Shown here one piece after another: positions 1 through 7,638 of a DNA stretch of 11,082 bases. Numbering within the stretch: the stretch's first letter is position 1; every line of letters starts with the position of its first letter. The notes below the pieces were generated by a model. It was not told where the DNA came from. It saw only the letters and a program-made list of their open reading frames with translations, and made no database searches. Source of the DNA: Bacteroidia bacterium (lineage in GTDB: Bacteria > Bacteroidota > Bacteroidia > Chitinophagales > Saprospiraceae); assembly GCA_030432855.1 (NCBI GenBank), contig JAUILM010000107.1, positions 1 through 11,082 on the forward strand, written 5' to 3'. A program made the translations under genes and the position numbers.

Positions 1-3000
1 AGTTCCAGTCGATCTGTCCTGCAACCCGTTGATTTGTCTGCAGATCCACGATCGAATAATCAATGAGTTTTGGCATGTAGAAGACCTCTTCATCGTTACT
101 GTTAGTGAGGGAGAATGATTCTCCAATAGGTATATTAAAGGCCACTTGAGGTCTGATAAATACATCCACATCCGTACTGGAGTTTTCATCCGGTGTAATG
201 GATGAGATGAGTTGAATGCCCTGCAACTCTGAGGCTCCCACTATGTCACACACCTTTCCAGCCTCAAATTCGAATCGACATTTTCCCTTGATCAATCCTC
301 CCAGTATAGAGTACCTCCCACCCACAATACCGCGAGCCCAGAATGGTTCGGGAAGTTTGGCCTGCAGGACGGCTGCTGCTGCCAAGTTTAAAATTTCGAA
401 TTTCGCCTTGAGTCCAAAGATGTCGACTTTGATGCCAATGGCTCCTGCCAAATAGGCAAAGAACTGTCCCTGAGCATACCAGCCATTAATACCAATGGGC
501 TGATCCGATGCTTCATCTCCTGCACATCGGGCATCCGGGCCATAATTTCGCAACATGACATCGAAGCCCAAACTGGCTTCAAAAGAAGCATAGAAGATCA
601 GGAAGGTTAACTCCGGCATAACCACATCCAGCGTGGCACCGAATATGATACCTCCTCCATTTTCAAGTAGACTATTACCCGTCCGATTCGGCATATCGAT
701 ATCTCCCAAAATAGCCTGCACCTTGGCACGTATTGCGGGGTTATGACTAAAGGGCGTAGGAAACTCTGGTATAATCGTACCCACATCCAGATAGGCGGTC
801 AGTAAGATTCCTATATCGGGTATAAGCGAGTCTTGAGCCGGTGTATTCCCGGTACCACCCGCTTTCTTAGCTTTCATATTGGCCATGCCCTTGGGATCCA
901 ATGCAAGTCGTACTCGATTGTCTGGAGTTCCCAGATGGATATACCAGTCCTCGGGGTCGGCATGAATGATGCCTGTCCCTGCCCGATTGTAGGGATAGGC
1001 CCCTCGTATGACACCACCCGCGGCATTGACATAGACATCGAGCTGGGCATGAAACGATTGATTCGGATGATCATAAACCATATCCAGCACCACACGGAGG
1101 GACGGATCCTGATCCGGACCAGGCGGGGTCATAAATCGTGCATCTCCCAGGAAGCCTATCTGGTTTAATCCACCCGCTGCCGTAAAACTTATTTCAAACT
1201 GAAGCTCGGCATTGAATACCTCTCTTGCCGCAGTCCCAAGCGCTACCATGGCTTTAATCCCGATCAGAATTTCATCATCAGGCACATATTTTATACCCGT
1301 CATCGACTGACCGAGTTGAGAAGGAATATCATCAAACGAAAGCGAGTCCTTGGAAACACTGGGTGAAGGTTCTGGTAAAGAAACCTTAGTGAATCCTTCT
1401 CTACGCATATGGTAATAGGCTCCACCACCAAATCCATAAAGGGTCAGGCCGGAGGGACCCAGTGGGACTCCAGGAGCAAAAGAAACCGCGGCATCGGCAA
1501 ACCAGTATCGATACCCATTCACAGACCCAAACTGTATCACGGCTCCCACATCGATTTTCGGTTGGAAAGAAGCACGGATCGCTCCTCGCATTCCGGTTCC
1601 GAACACCGGATTATTTTCAAAGAAATCTATGCGGCCCTTGAACGCATATCCCGGCCCACTTACATCGAGGCTCAGTCGTTCGACTTTGACACGCGAGAAT
1701 GTCCACTGCTGCACTCCATCCACAAGATCGATATTGCAGAGGACCATAATGCGTCCGCCTGCGGCAAAGCCATTGTCGGCATCCTTCATAAGGTTGACAT
1801 CGGCATCGATCACAAATCCCACTTCTTCGGTTACCTGATCTTTAATGAAACCTATTGCATTGATAGTGATTGGGAATTCTCCCATTTGATCTTGCTTTCC
1901 CTGACTACTATACTGCCAGGTACCTGGTTTTAGGTATGGTTCTTTGGTAGAGAGTTCCAGATTTTGAAAAGCGATCCCATGGATTTTCAGAGAATCTTTA
2001 GGGACACTTGATGAGGCGACATTAGCAGCTCCTCCCGTCGCACCTGATCCAGCATCCGTTGCATTGTCCCCTTGCACTCCGGTGGTAAAAGTAGCGGTAC
2101 CATTAAGTACCGCTTTTGCTATGAAGCCGTACCGCTCCGTGTATTCAACGCTGATTTTGGAGTTCTTGTCGATGATGAAACTAGACCCACCCATGGCGGG
2201 TGATTTAAGTACCATTTGATCCTGCACATCCACAGAAAACAGGTATTGCTCCGTAATGGGCATGAAGAATGCCTTGTAACCCAGGGTGGTACTATCAAAC
2301 ATGGGCATTCTAATTTGACCGGAGAAACCACCGCCATTCGGTATGTTCTGTTTGACAGCAATAGCTACTGAATCCACTGACATTCGCCAGGTTCCGATTT
2401 TTCCTTCATCAAGGGTGAGAAGATCGGTACCGAAAATAGCCCCGGAAAATCCTGTGTAGTCAATGACGAGATTTTCCACACCGATGGAAATACCGGTGCG
2501 TACACTTTCATTGATCAGTTGAGTATCCACCTGTGCGGATCCGACCCCTGCAGGTACTGTCGTGGTATCCTGTGTAATCGCATCCGGGAGTTTTACTCTG
2601 GCACTCTTCACATAGAATCCCTGCCATAACTTGCCGGGAACACCCAGCGCACTTACATCCGGGTGGTTGTACTTTAGCGGAAATTGCATGCCGGTCGGAG
2701 TGTAGGTGTCACTAAAGTCAAAGACAGCTCTGTCGACAGACCATACAAATCCCGGTAGTTTACGCACCATAAAGGGCTGGATTGAAAGATCTACAACCAT
2801 GCTTTCCAGGTCTTGTACATTGACACTAAAAGCTGCTGTGACATAGCTGGTCGTATCGGGAGACATGTCATTCTTCACCGGAACAATAATACTGGGACAG
2901 ATATCTACCGAAGCGTCTATACTGAATTGCTTAAATCCATTGCAATCCCAGCTGACGTAAGTCCCACCATTATGTCCCAAAATGTTCAGTCGGAATTTCC

Positions 3001-4909
3001 CCTGCAAGGGCAGACTTAAATTGAACGGCAACATCAATCGAGATTCTCCGCTCATACCTCCGGGATGGAAAGTTGTGCCTTTGGATTTAAATTTGATCTT
3101 GTAGTTGATACCAGGTATTGTCGCCGCCATCACCGCATCCAGCTGAGCCGGCTTATTCGGGAAAAAGACCATCTTATGGATGTAGATGGTATACTTGATA
3201 CTATCCGCATGTGGCTTCACACCAATGGGCAGTACTGATCCCTCTATATTGTGAAAAAGAGAGGTACCCACCGTGCTTGGATCAGTGGACGTGGCGCTGG
3301 TATCAGCAGGATTGGCAGGTTGCTGTGCAATCGCAGTGGTATCTTGTGCAGGCGTACCGGCGGCAGCGCTGGAATCCTGAGGCGCAGTCTGTGCAGTAGA
3401 ATCAAGTATAGGATTGGGAGGCATCGTGCAGAAACTGAAGTCTTGTGCCGCGGCAGCAGAATCAGACAGGGGTGCTAATTCAGGAACGCTGTTTTCTCCT
3501 TTGGTTTGAGCCTGTACCGTTCCGTCATAGACTATACGTTCTACATTTACTTTAATATCATTGAACTCGACTTTCATATTTCGCGAAAGCCAGGGAACAT
3601 TGATGGTGCCTTTCCCTTCATAGACATCTCCATTTTTGGTGACAGTACTAATAATCATATCAAAATGACCGATCCGCACGACATCGCCAAGATTTAGATT
3701 AGCGATGGGATACAGAGAGGAGGGTCTAGCCACCGACGGCACATCCCCGCATTGGAAGTCCCCCAGATCACCGAGAGGATTCTCAATGAGAATACTCACC
3801 GATGGGGACCACTCACTGGAAGTTGTACCACCACAGGTCGTTTGTACCTGAAACTCATAGGTAGCACCGACTGTCAGGCCCGAAATGGTGTGCTGTATGA
3901 AATTAGTCTCGTCCTCATACCAGGGTGACCCGGGTATGGACGCATTCCGATAGCGTACGACAAATGTAGAAGCTCCCGGAGGGGCTAACCATGCCAGGTT
4001 TACCGACTCCAGATCAGAGCTCACAATTTGTAGTCCCTCTGGAGGTTGACATGCTTCACCATAATAGAACTGCTGATACTCACTCCATCCCTGATTCTTG
4101 AAAAAATGGGTACTTGTGACATCCCTGGCCCGTACTCTGATGAGATACCGTTGACCCCAGGCCAGTGCCGGATCGGCAGCTGAGACAAGTGTGGTGGTGG
4201 CACCCATTATGGTCTTTTGAAAGAAGGGTTGTTGATAGTCAAATATTTGATCGATGGTGAGCGACGATGACTCTGGGTACTCGAAGATCTGTACATCATA
4301 TTCTGTGGGAAACGTGCCGGCATGCATTGCCTGCCATTGTATGGCCAGTTGCTGGGGTTCAGAAGTGAGTGTACTTCCAATGGGCGAGAGTACTACTGGT
4401 GGATCATTGACTACGGCATTTATCAAAGCGCAACTTCGGGCTGAGGCTGGATCTTCGCTAAACCGGTCGTAATCTACTGCCTCAAAGCAAAAATTATAGA
4501 GTCCATCCGGAAGACCACCGGCATCCAGATATTGCTGTTTCGTAATTCCGGAAAAGACCAGATTGTTGAGGTCAAAATATGGGCTTAGGTCTGCGCTAAT
4601 CATTTGCACCGGTACGCCGTACGTCAGCGTAATCGGATTAAGTACGGCGTTCGGATTTGTCTGTATGGTGATGCCGGGGCCCTCTATCGTGAGACGAAGC
4701 CTTACCTGATAGGACAACTCACTGGCATCGTTGAGCACCAGCGTGACCGCCATCTTATTAAGTCCCGGAGCCACAAAATCAGACAACACACCGGAATGGG
4801 GAGGCATAGCTTGTGTCACGATATTGACGGGATAGGCTTTCTGTGCTATAACCTCTCCTGAGATCAGGCAGGTCAGCATTAATATAAGGGAGAACAAGCG
4901 ACTATTCAT
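1..4909 (-). CDS. Giant secreted FN3-domain protein, 3' end outside window
   Basis: The frame runs without a stop from ATG at 4907-4909 to the left edge (1636 codons), so the C terminus is not visible. I translated it by hand. It starts with a signal peptide (about residues 1-22, MNSRLFSLILMLTCLISG..., cleavage near VIA/Q). Residues 23-165 form a beta-rich region that recalls N-terminal regions of large Bacteroidota proteins annotated with a TANFOR domain; that is memory, not a search. Residues 170-285 look Ig/FN3-like. Residues 287-374 are a clear FN3 domain (CQPPEGLQI, then TYEFQVQTTCGG). Residues 478-546 are an Ala/Thr/Ser/Pro/Gln/Asp-rich linker. From about 547 onward is a long beta-rich region of no family I recognise. 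The start overlaps the stop of the upstream barrel gene by 8 bp. A role as a surface or extracellular protein working with that barrel is inferred. A type IX secretion sorting domain cannot be judged because the C terminus is missing. Confidence 0.93.
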   Translation of the reverse strand, partial: MNSRLFSLILMLTCLISGEVIAQKAYPVNIVTQAMPPHSGVLSDFVAPGLNKMAVTLVLNDASELSYQVRLRLTIEGPGITIQTNPNAVLNPITLTYGVPVQMISADLSPYFDLNNLVFSGITKQQYLDAGGLPDGLYNFCFEAVDYDRFSEDPASARSCALINAVVNDPPVVLSPIGSTLTSEPQQLAIQWQAMHAGTFPTEYDVQIFEYPESSSLTIDQIFDYQQPFFQKTIMGATTTLVSAADPALAWGQRYLIRVRARDVTSTHFFKNQGWSEYQQFYYGEACQPPEGLQIVSSDLESVNLAWLAPPGASTFVVRYRNASIPGSPWYEDETNFIQHTISGLTVGATYEFQVQTTCGGTTSSEWSPSVSILIENPLGDLGDFQCGDVPSVARPSSLYPIANLNLGDVVRIGHFDMIISTVTKNGDVYEGKGTINVPWLSRNMKVEFNDIKVNVERIVYDGTVQAQTKGENSVPELAPLSDSAAAAQDFSFCTMPPNPILDSTAQTAPQDSSAAAGTPAQDTTAIAQQPANPADTSATSTDPSTVGTSLFHNIEGSVLPIGVKPHADSIKYTIYIHKMVFFPNKPAQLDAVMAATIPGINYKIKFKSKGTTFHPGGMSGESRLMLPFNLSLPLQGKFRLNILGHNGGTYVSWDCNGFKQFSIDASVDICPSIIVPVKNDMSPDTTSYVTAAFSVNVQDLESMVVDLSIQPFMVRKLPGFVWSVDRAVFDFSDTYTPTGMQFPLKYNHPDVSALGVPGKLWQGFYVKSARVKLPDAITQDTTTVPAGVGSAQVDTQLINESVRTGISIGVENLVIDYTGFSGAIFGTDLLTLDEGKIGTWRMSVDSVAIAVKQNIPNGGGFSGQIRMPMFDSTTLGYKAFFMPITEQYLFSVDVQDQMVLKSPAMGGSSFIIDKNSKISVEYTERYGFIAKAVLNGTATFTTGVQGDNATDAGSGATGGAANVASSSVPKDSLKIHGIAFQNLELSTKEPYLKPGTWQYSSQGKQDQMGEFPITINAIGFIKDQVTEEVGFVIDADVNLMKDADNGFAAGGRIMVLCNIDLVDGVQQWTFSRVKVERLSLDVSGPGYAFKGRIDFFENNPVFGTGMRGAIRASFQPKIDVGAVIQFGSVNGYRYWFADAAVSFAPGVPLGPSGLTLYGFGGGAYYHMRREGFTKVSLPEPSPSVSKDSLSFDDIPSQLGQSMTGIKYVPDDEILIGIKAMVALGTAAREVFNAELQFEISFTAAGGLNQIGFLGDARFMTPPGPDQDPSLRVVLDMVYDHPNQSFHAQLDVYVNAAGGVIRGAYPYNRAGTGIIHADPEDWYIHLGTPDNRVRLALDPKGMANMKAKKAGGTGNTPAQDSLIPDIGILLTAYLDVGTIIPEFPTPFSHNPAIRAKVQAILGDIDMPNRTGNSLLENGGGIIFGATLDVVMPELTFLIFYASFEASLGFDVMLRNYGPDARCAGDEASDQPIGINGWYAQGQFFAYLAGAIGIKVDIFGLKAKFEILNLAAAAVLQAKLPEPFWARGIVGGRYSILGGLIKGKCRFEFEAGKVCDIVGASELQGIQLISSITPDENSSTDVDVFIRPQVAFNIPIGESFSLTNSNDEEVFYMPKLIDYSIVDLQTNQRVAGQIDWN
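4902..4909 (-). other. 8-bp stop/start overlap coupling barrel and FN3 genes
   Basis: On the minus strand the eight bases ATGAATAG hold the ATG of the giant FN3 gene and the TAG stop of the beta-barrel gene in different frames. Such overlaps are typical of translational coupling, so the two proteins are probably made from one mRNA in linked amounts. Confidence 0.85.
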
Positions 4910-6782
4910 CGTTGGGATTTTGATCTGTCTTATTTTTGAAAATTCTGGCCTGAGTGGTGAATTGGTAGGTGTATCTGATATCACCATACAGCTCCGTGAA
5001 TGAGGGTCGATCAGCAATATTACCCGCTCTTCTCAGTATATTTAGAGAAGCAGAAAGGCCCTGATTGTACGGCAATTGAAAATTACCGTTAAGACCCAGT
5101 GATAGTACTCGATCAGCACCCGACCCATCCATAGTTATATTGCTGAAAGTGGTACGGATGCCTGCCTGCACTTTGTTCTGCGAAAATGACTTTTGTAATC
5201 CTACGGTAGTCGAGAATGTCCTGGTACTTACAAATGCAAAATCACTCTGGTTGAGACTGACAGAACTCGTGAAGTTTAGTGCCGGTAAATCCCACTTGTG
5301 ATTGTAGGATAACATAGCATTGTAAAATTTCGATTTCGCATCCTCTACCACTATATCATTTTCGATGCTATTAGCAGTCTGATAGTTGAACATAAATGAT
5401 ATGGACGACGGGTTGAATTCCTGGTGTATTTGATAGTTAGTGACAAAGCTGGCCGATTGCGTTAGCTGAGCCAGGAATATCGAATCCACAGGACTCAAAG
5501 GATCATCCTGAGCCCTCAATTTGGTTGTGTTTTCAAAATTAGAATAAGACGTACTGAAGTACCATCGTTCCTGTGGTGTATAAGCAAGTGACACGGCCCC
5601 AATCACCCGGTCGCTGGAGGTTTTCTCACGATCATCAATATTGGACCGCTGTATACCCCCATTGAGACCCAATGCCAATTTGTTCTTAAATAATTTGCTG
5701 GTAATCTGGCCAGTATAGTTCTCTATATCACTGTTAAAGAAGAGCGATCCCAGTGTCTTGAACCCCCGATCAATTCGTTCTCTGGCCAGGCGAAGTTGGT
5801 AGGTACTGGCCCGATAGCTTAGACCAATATTACTGGCGTTTCCAAAAATCGCCGATTCATTCGGTTGAAACAGACCTAAAATTGTACTTTGTAATCCTGA
5901 GAAATTGCCAGGGTTTTCGTCCAGTCTTCGATCTTGATTCAGAGCACTCCGGGCTAGATCAAAATCGAGTGCCACACGTTTAAAGAGCGTTTTAGCTCCT
6001 TTGAGACCGACCACTACATTTTCAGAAGGCAGTACATCAAACACGGTGGGAGTTGAAATGGAGTTAGGATCATCTTGTGCACCAAATAGAATCAGGTCCA
6101 TAAAGAAGTCCCTGTCACCATATCCGACTTTTACGCCCCAGCCTTTTCGTGCATATGCAGGGTCCAGCATTTGTCGACTATTCAAATCCTCAGCCACCGC
6201 TCTTCGCAATCTACCGGTCATAGCCGATACTCTCCATTTGCCAGGTGTCAATTCAACGCCAGCACCTCTGAAGTTTATATTTGACAATGTATATTTCGAG
6301 AATAGCATATTGCGATCACCCAGATGAAGCGTGGCCCATTTGTAGGTGGGACTGATCCCAGTGAAGGTGTAGGAAGGCAAATTGAACTGTTGATTTCCAT
6401 CTGAGAAACTAAATGCAAAGGGAGCATTGATACCCATGAAAGATAAGTTGGTATTCATATTCACCAGCCATTGAAATCGATCACGTCTGGGTTCAATACC
6501 GCTTGAAGTATACAGGTTGCTGGTAATCGATAACCCTCCATTTATGCCCAGTGTCTGATCTCGAAAATTTCGCAGTTGATTGTAACTATTACCCACGTCC
6601 TGAGCTTTCGATGGGGGAAGAAAGAGCACACTAAGCATGAGCATTGTGCAGCAGTATCGGGCGCTCAACCCAAAACGAAAGTAACAGTGGCGAAATACTG
6701 CAAGTTTTCTATTATGCTTTCCTGCAGGACGGGACTCACAATCCGTATCCGGATGCGACCTGGATCTTTTTTTAGCTTTCAT
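4902..6782 (-). CDS. Outer-membrane beta-barrel protein paired with giant FN3 protein
   Basis: This 626-residue protein (from ATG at 6782) has a hydrophobic stretch ending in MLMLSVLFLPPSKAQ, with likely signal-peptidase cleavage after SKA (about residue 60). The mature part is rich in alternating polar/hydrophobic strands and aromatic residues separated by short turns and polar loops. The last strand (TELYGDIRYTYQF) ends in Phe and is followed by a charged tail of about 17 residues. This is the look of a Bacteroidota outer-membrane barrel. I see no TonB box, plug domain or OmpA peptidoglycan domain. The start is uncertain: TTG at 6812 adds ten residues, and ATG at 6644 gives a compact signal peptide without a basic n-region. 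The chosen start leaves an unusually long, basic n-region of roughly 40 residues. The gene overlaps the FN3 gene by 8 bp. The barrel may anchor, export or fold that protein, but this is context inference only. Confidence 0.85.
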   Translation of the reverse strand: MKAKKRSRSHPDTDCESRPAGKHNRKLAVFRHCYFRFGLSARYCCTMLMLSVLFLPPSKAQDVGNSYNQLRNFRDQTLGINGGLSITSNLYTSSGIEPRRDRFQWLVNMNTNLSFMGINAPFAFSFSDGNQQFNLPSYTFTGISPTYKWATLHLGDRNMLFSKYTLSNINFRGAGVELTPGKWRVSAMTGRLRRAVAEDLNSRQMLDPAYARKGWGVKVGYGDRDFFMDLILFGAQDDPNSISTPTVFDVLPSENVVVGLKGAKTLFKRVALDFDLARSALNQDRRLDENPGNFSGLQSTILGLFQPNESAIFGNASNIGLSYRASTYQLRLARERIDRGFKTLGSLFFNSDIENYTGQITSKLFKNKLALGLNGGIQRSNIDDREKTSSDRVIGAVSLAYTPQERWYFSTSYSNFENTTKLRAQDDPLSPVDSIFLAQLTQSASFVTNYQIHQEFNPSSISFMFNYQTANSIENDIVVEDAKSKFYNAMLSYNHKWDLPALNFTSSVSLNQSDFAFVSTRTFSTTVGLQKSFSQNKVQAGIRTTFSNITMDGSGADRVLSLGLNGNFQLPYNQGLSASLNILRRAGNIADRPSFTELYGDIRYTYQFTTQARIFKNKTDQNPNDE

Positions 6783-6944
6783 TTGCTCATTTTTTTGACC
6801 AAGGCACGCCAAACGACCGTCAGTTGAGCAGTTCGGTTCAGTGTGTTGGATATCTCGGGATCCTTAGGCAAATACGATAGATTGACTTCGTACTTGTCTA
6901 TTTTCCACTGGAGATTTCAAAAGGGTTTCAGGATACTTTCATCT

Positions 6945-6952
6945 TAAAGTTA
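6945..6952 (-). promoter_or_regulatory. Possible -7 promoter element for barrel-FN3 operon
   Basis: The minus strand reads TAACTTTA, which matches seven of eight positions of the Bacteroidota -7 element TAnnTTTG. I see no good -33 TTG/TTTG at the usual 19-21 bp spacing, as can occur at activator-dependent promoters. The nearest 21-bp direct repeat lies about 28 bp upstream. A start here would give a leader of roughly 155 nt before the ATG at 6782. This is a weak call, made mainly from position. Confidence 0.25.
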
Positions 6953-6980
6953 GAGCCCGGATCTATGACTTTACGTGCTC

Positions 6981-7036
6981 TTGTCCGAGTGGCAGCATTT
7001 CTTATCCGAGTGGCAATCGATCCTTTCCAAGCGGCT
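6981..7036 (-). promoter_or_regulatory. Three direct repeats with 21-bp period, candidate LytTR operator
   Basis: On the plus strand, TTGTCCGAGTGGCA at 6981-6994 is repeated as TTATCCGAGTGGCA at 7002-7015 (13 of 14 identical). A weaker copy, CTTTCCAAGCGGCT, follows at 7023-7036 (9 of 14 identical to the second). Starts are spaced exactly 21 bp, two DNA turns, and the spacers between units differ, so the repeated core is what is conserved. LytTR-domain regulators such as AgrA bind pairs of short direct repeats with about this period. The array sits 22 bp beyond the stop of the lone receiver gene and roughly 200 bp upstream of the barrel ATG, in the same cluster as a LytTR regulator. Binding is inferred; the repeat is seen directly. 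Confidence 0.55.
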
Positions 7037-7058
7037 AGTCGTGAAAGATGACAATTGC

Positions 7059-7487
7059 CTACCCTGATTCATGATACGCAGGCATCCATAATCGCTCAGA
7101 TTTCAATCTATCGAAAGCAGTTTTCAAACCTCTTTCAAGATCCCTAGCGGCAAAAGGTTTTGGAACAAATGCATAGGGTTGAGCAGACATGACCTGCAAT
7201 AAGACCTCTTGATTTGTATGTGCACTGATAAAAATCACTGGCAATCCCAGGTCTTGCATAAAGGTCCTTGCCATGTTGATTTTACGGTCAATGCCATACA
7301 TCTTAATATTCATCAGCACAAGATCTGGCCGACAACTTCGGATGGTTTTCATAGTATCATCAGAGGGCGTACATATTCCGACCACCTCATATCCCATTTT
7401 TAACAACTGCAGGGAAATATCAGCGGCTATGATCAGCTGACTTTCGATAATTAATATTTTACATGCAGCTTGCCTTACCACAACCAT
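7059..7487 (-). CDS. Stand-alone pseudo-receiver (Asp-to-Asn), paralogue of upstream LytTR regulator
   Basis: This 142-residue CheY-like receiver has no output domain. It aligns without gaps to the receiver of the neighbouring LytTR regulator: over residues 10-61 I count 31 of 52 identities, including the block IIAADISLQL. The active site is degraded. The phosphoacceptor Asp is Asn60 (codon AAT, context LVLMNI where the paralogue has IILMDI), and the acidic pair is E15-S16-Q17 instead of E-D-D. The switch Ser88 and Lys110 (in PKPF) remain. It is therefore unlikely to take a phosphoryl group in the usual way. It probably arose by duplication and loss of the LytTR domain, and may compete with or dimerise with the active regulator (inference). 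The start is ATG at 7485-7487, with a terminator-like hairpin immediately upstream, so it may be expressed separately or by readthrough. It ends in TAG at 7059-7061. Confidence 0.88.
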   Translation of the reverse strand: MVVVRQAACKILIIESQLIIAADISLQLLKMGYEVVGICTPSDDTMKTIRSCRPDLVLMNIKMYGIDRKINMARTFMQDLGLPVIFISAHTNQEVLLQVMSAQPYAFVPKPFAARDLERGLKTAFDRLKSERLWMPAYHESG

Positions 7488-7501
7488 TTCATTACCATGA
7501 C

Positions 7502-7540
7502 AAAAAAATAACAGAGTAGGCTCAAATAAAAACCTACTCT
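7502..7540 (-). terminator. Rho-independent terminator or attenuator between the two regulator genes
   Basis: A perfect 8-bp inverted repeat (AGAGTAGG at 7513-7520, CCTACTCT at 7533-7540) encloses a 12-nt loop. Read on the minus strand, the stem is followed after four bases by seven U residues (7508-7502). This is the form of an intrinsic terminator for transcripts coming from the kinase and LytTR genes. It ends only about 15 bp before the ATG of the lone receiver, so it should reduce that gene's expression from the upstream promoter. The plus-strand side of the stem has no U-run, which supports minus-strand action. Confidence 0.65.
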
Positions 7541-7638
7541 CTATAAGTGATGTAAAAGGTAGGTATGATTTCCAATGATAATGTATAAACCTTCCCGGTG
7601 GTCCGAACTAGTTTCCTATCGGTGACCCATGTCTTCCA

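Noticed and set aside
216..4861. Numerous short reading frames of 60-174 codons on both strands opposite or inside this span, for example 1409-1933 on the plus strand
   Set aside because: They are shadows of the single minus-strand frame that stays open from 4909 to 1. Their translations lack recognisable domains and the giant frame reads as a coherent secreted protein throughout.
1..4909. Possibility that the giant protein is an RHS/polymorphic toxin or a lipoprotein
   Set aside because: I see no YD/RHS repeats. The cysteine at residue 14 is preceded by MLT, which does not fit a lipobox. The C terminus, where a toxin domain would be, is outside the window.
6001..6827. Plus-strand frames at 6001-6327 and 6576-6827
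   Set aside because: Both lie mainly or wholly antisense to the beta-barrel gene and show no domain or plausible start context.
6813..7058. Remnant of a lost LytTR domain downstream of the pseudo-receiver
   Set aside because: I looked for the FVRIHRSY-type motif after the stop at 7059 and saw nothing like it. The stretch reads as non-coding and contains the direct repeats.
7475..7498. Seven-codon frame (MVMKWLW) on the minus strand overlapping the pseudo-receiver start, with two Trp codons
   Set aside because: It lies after the hairpin, not before it, so it cannot act as a classical attenuation leader peptide. A frame this short is expected by chance.
7600..7627. Bulged inverted repeat (GGTCCGA with TCGGTGACC) just after the LytTR gene stop
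   Set aside because: The stem is short and has a two-base bulge, and no U-run follows on the minus strand. The hairpin at 7513-7540 is a far better terminator.
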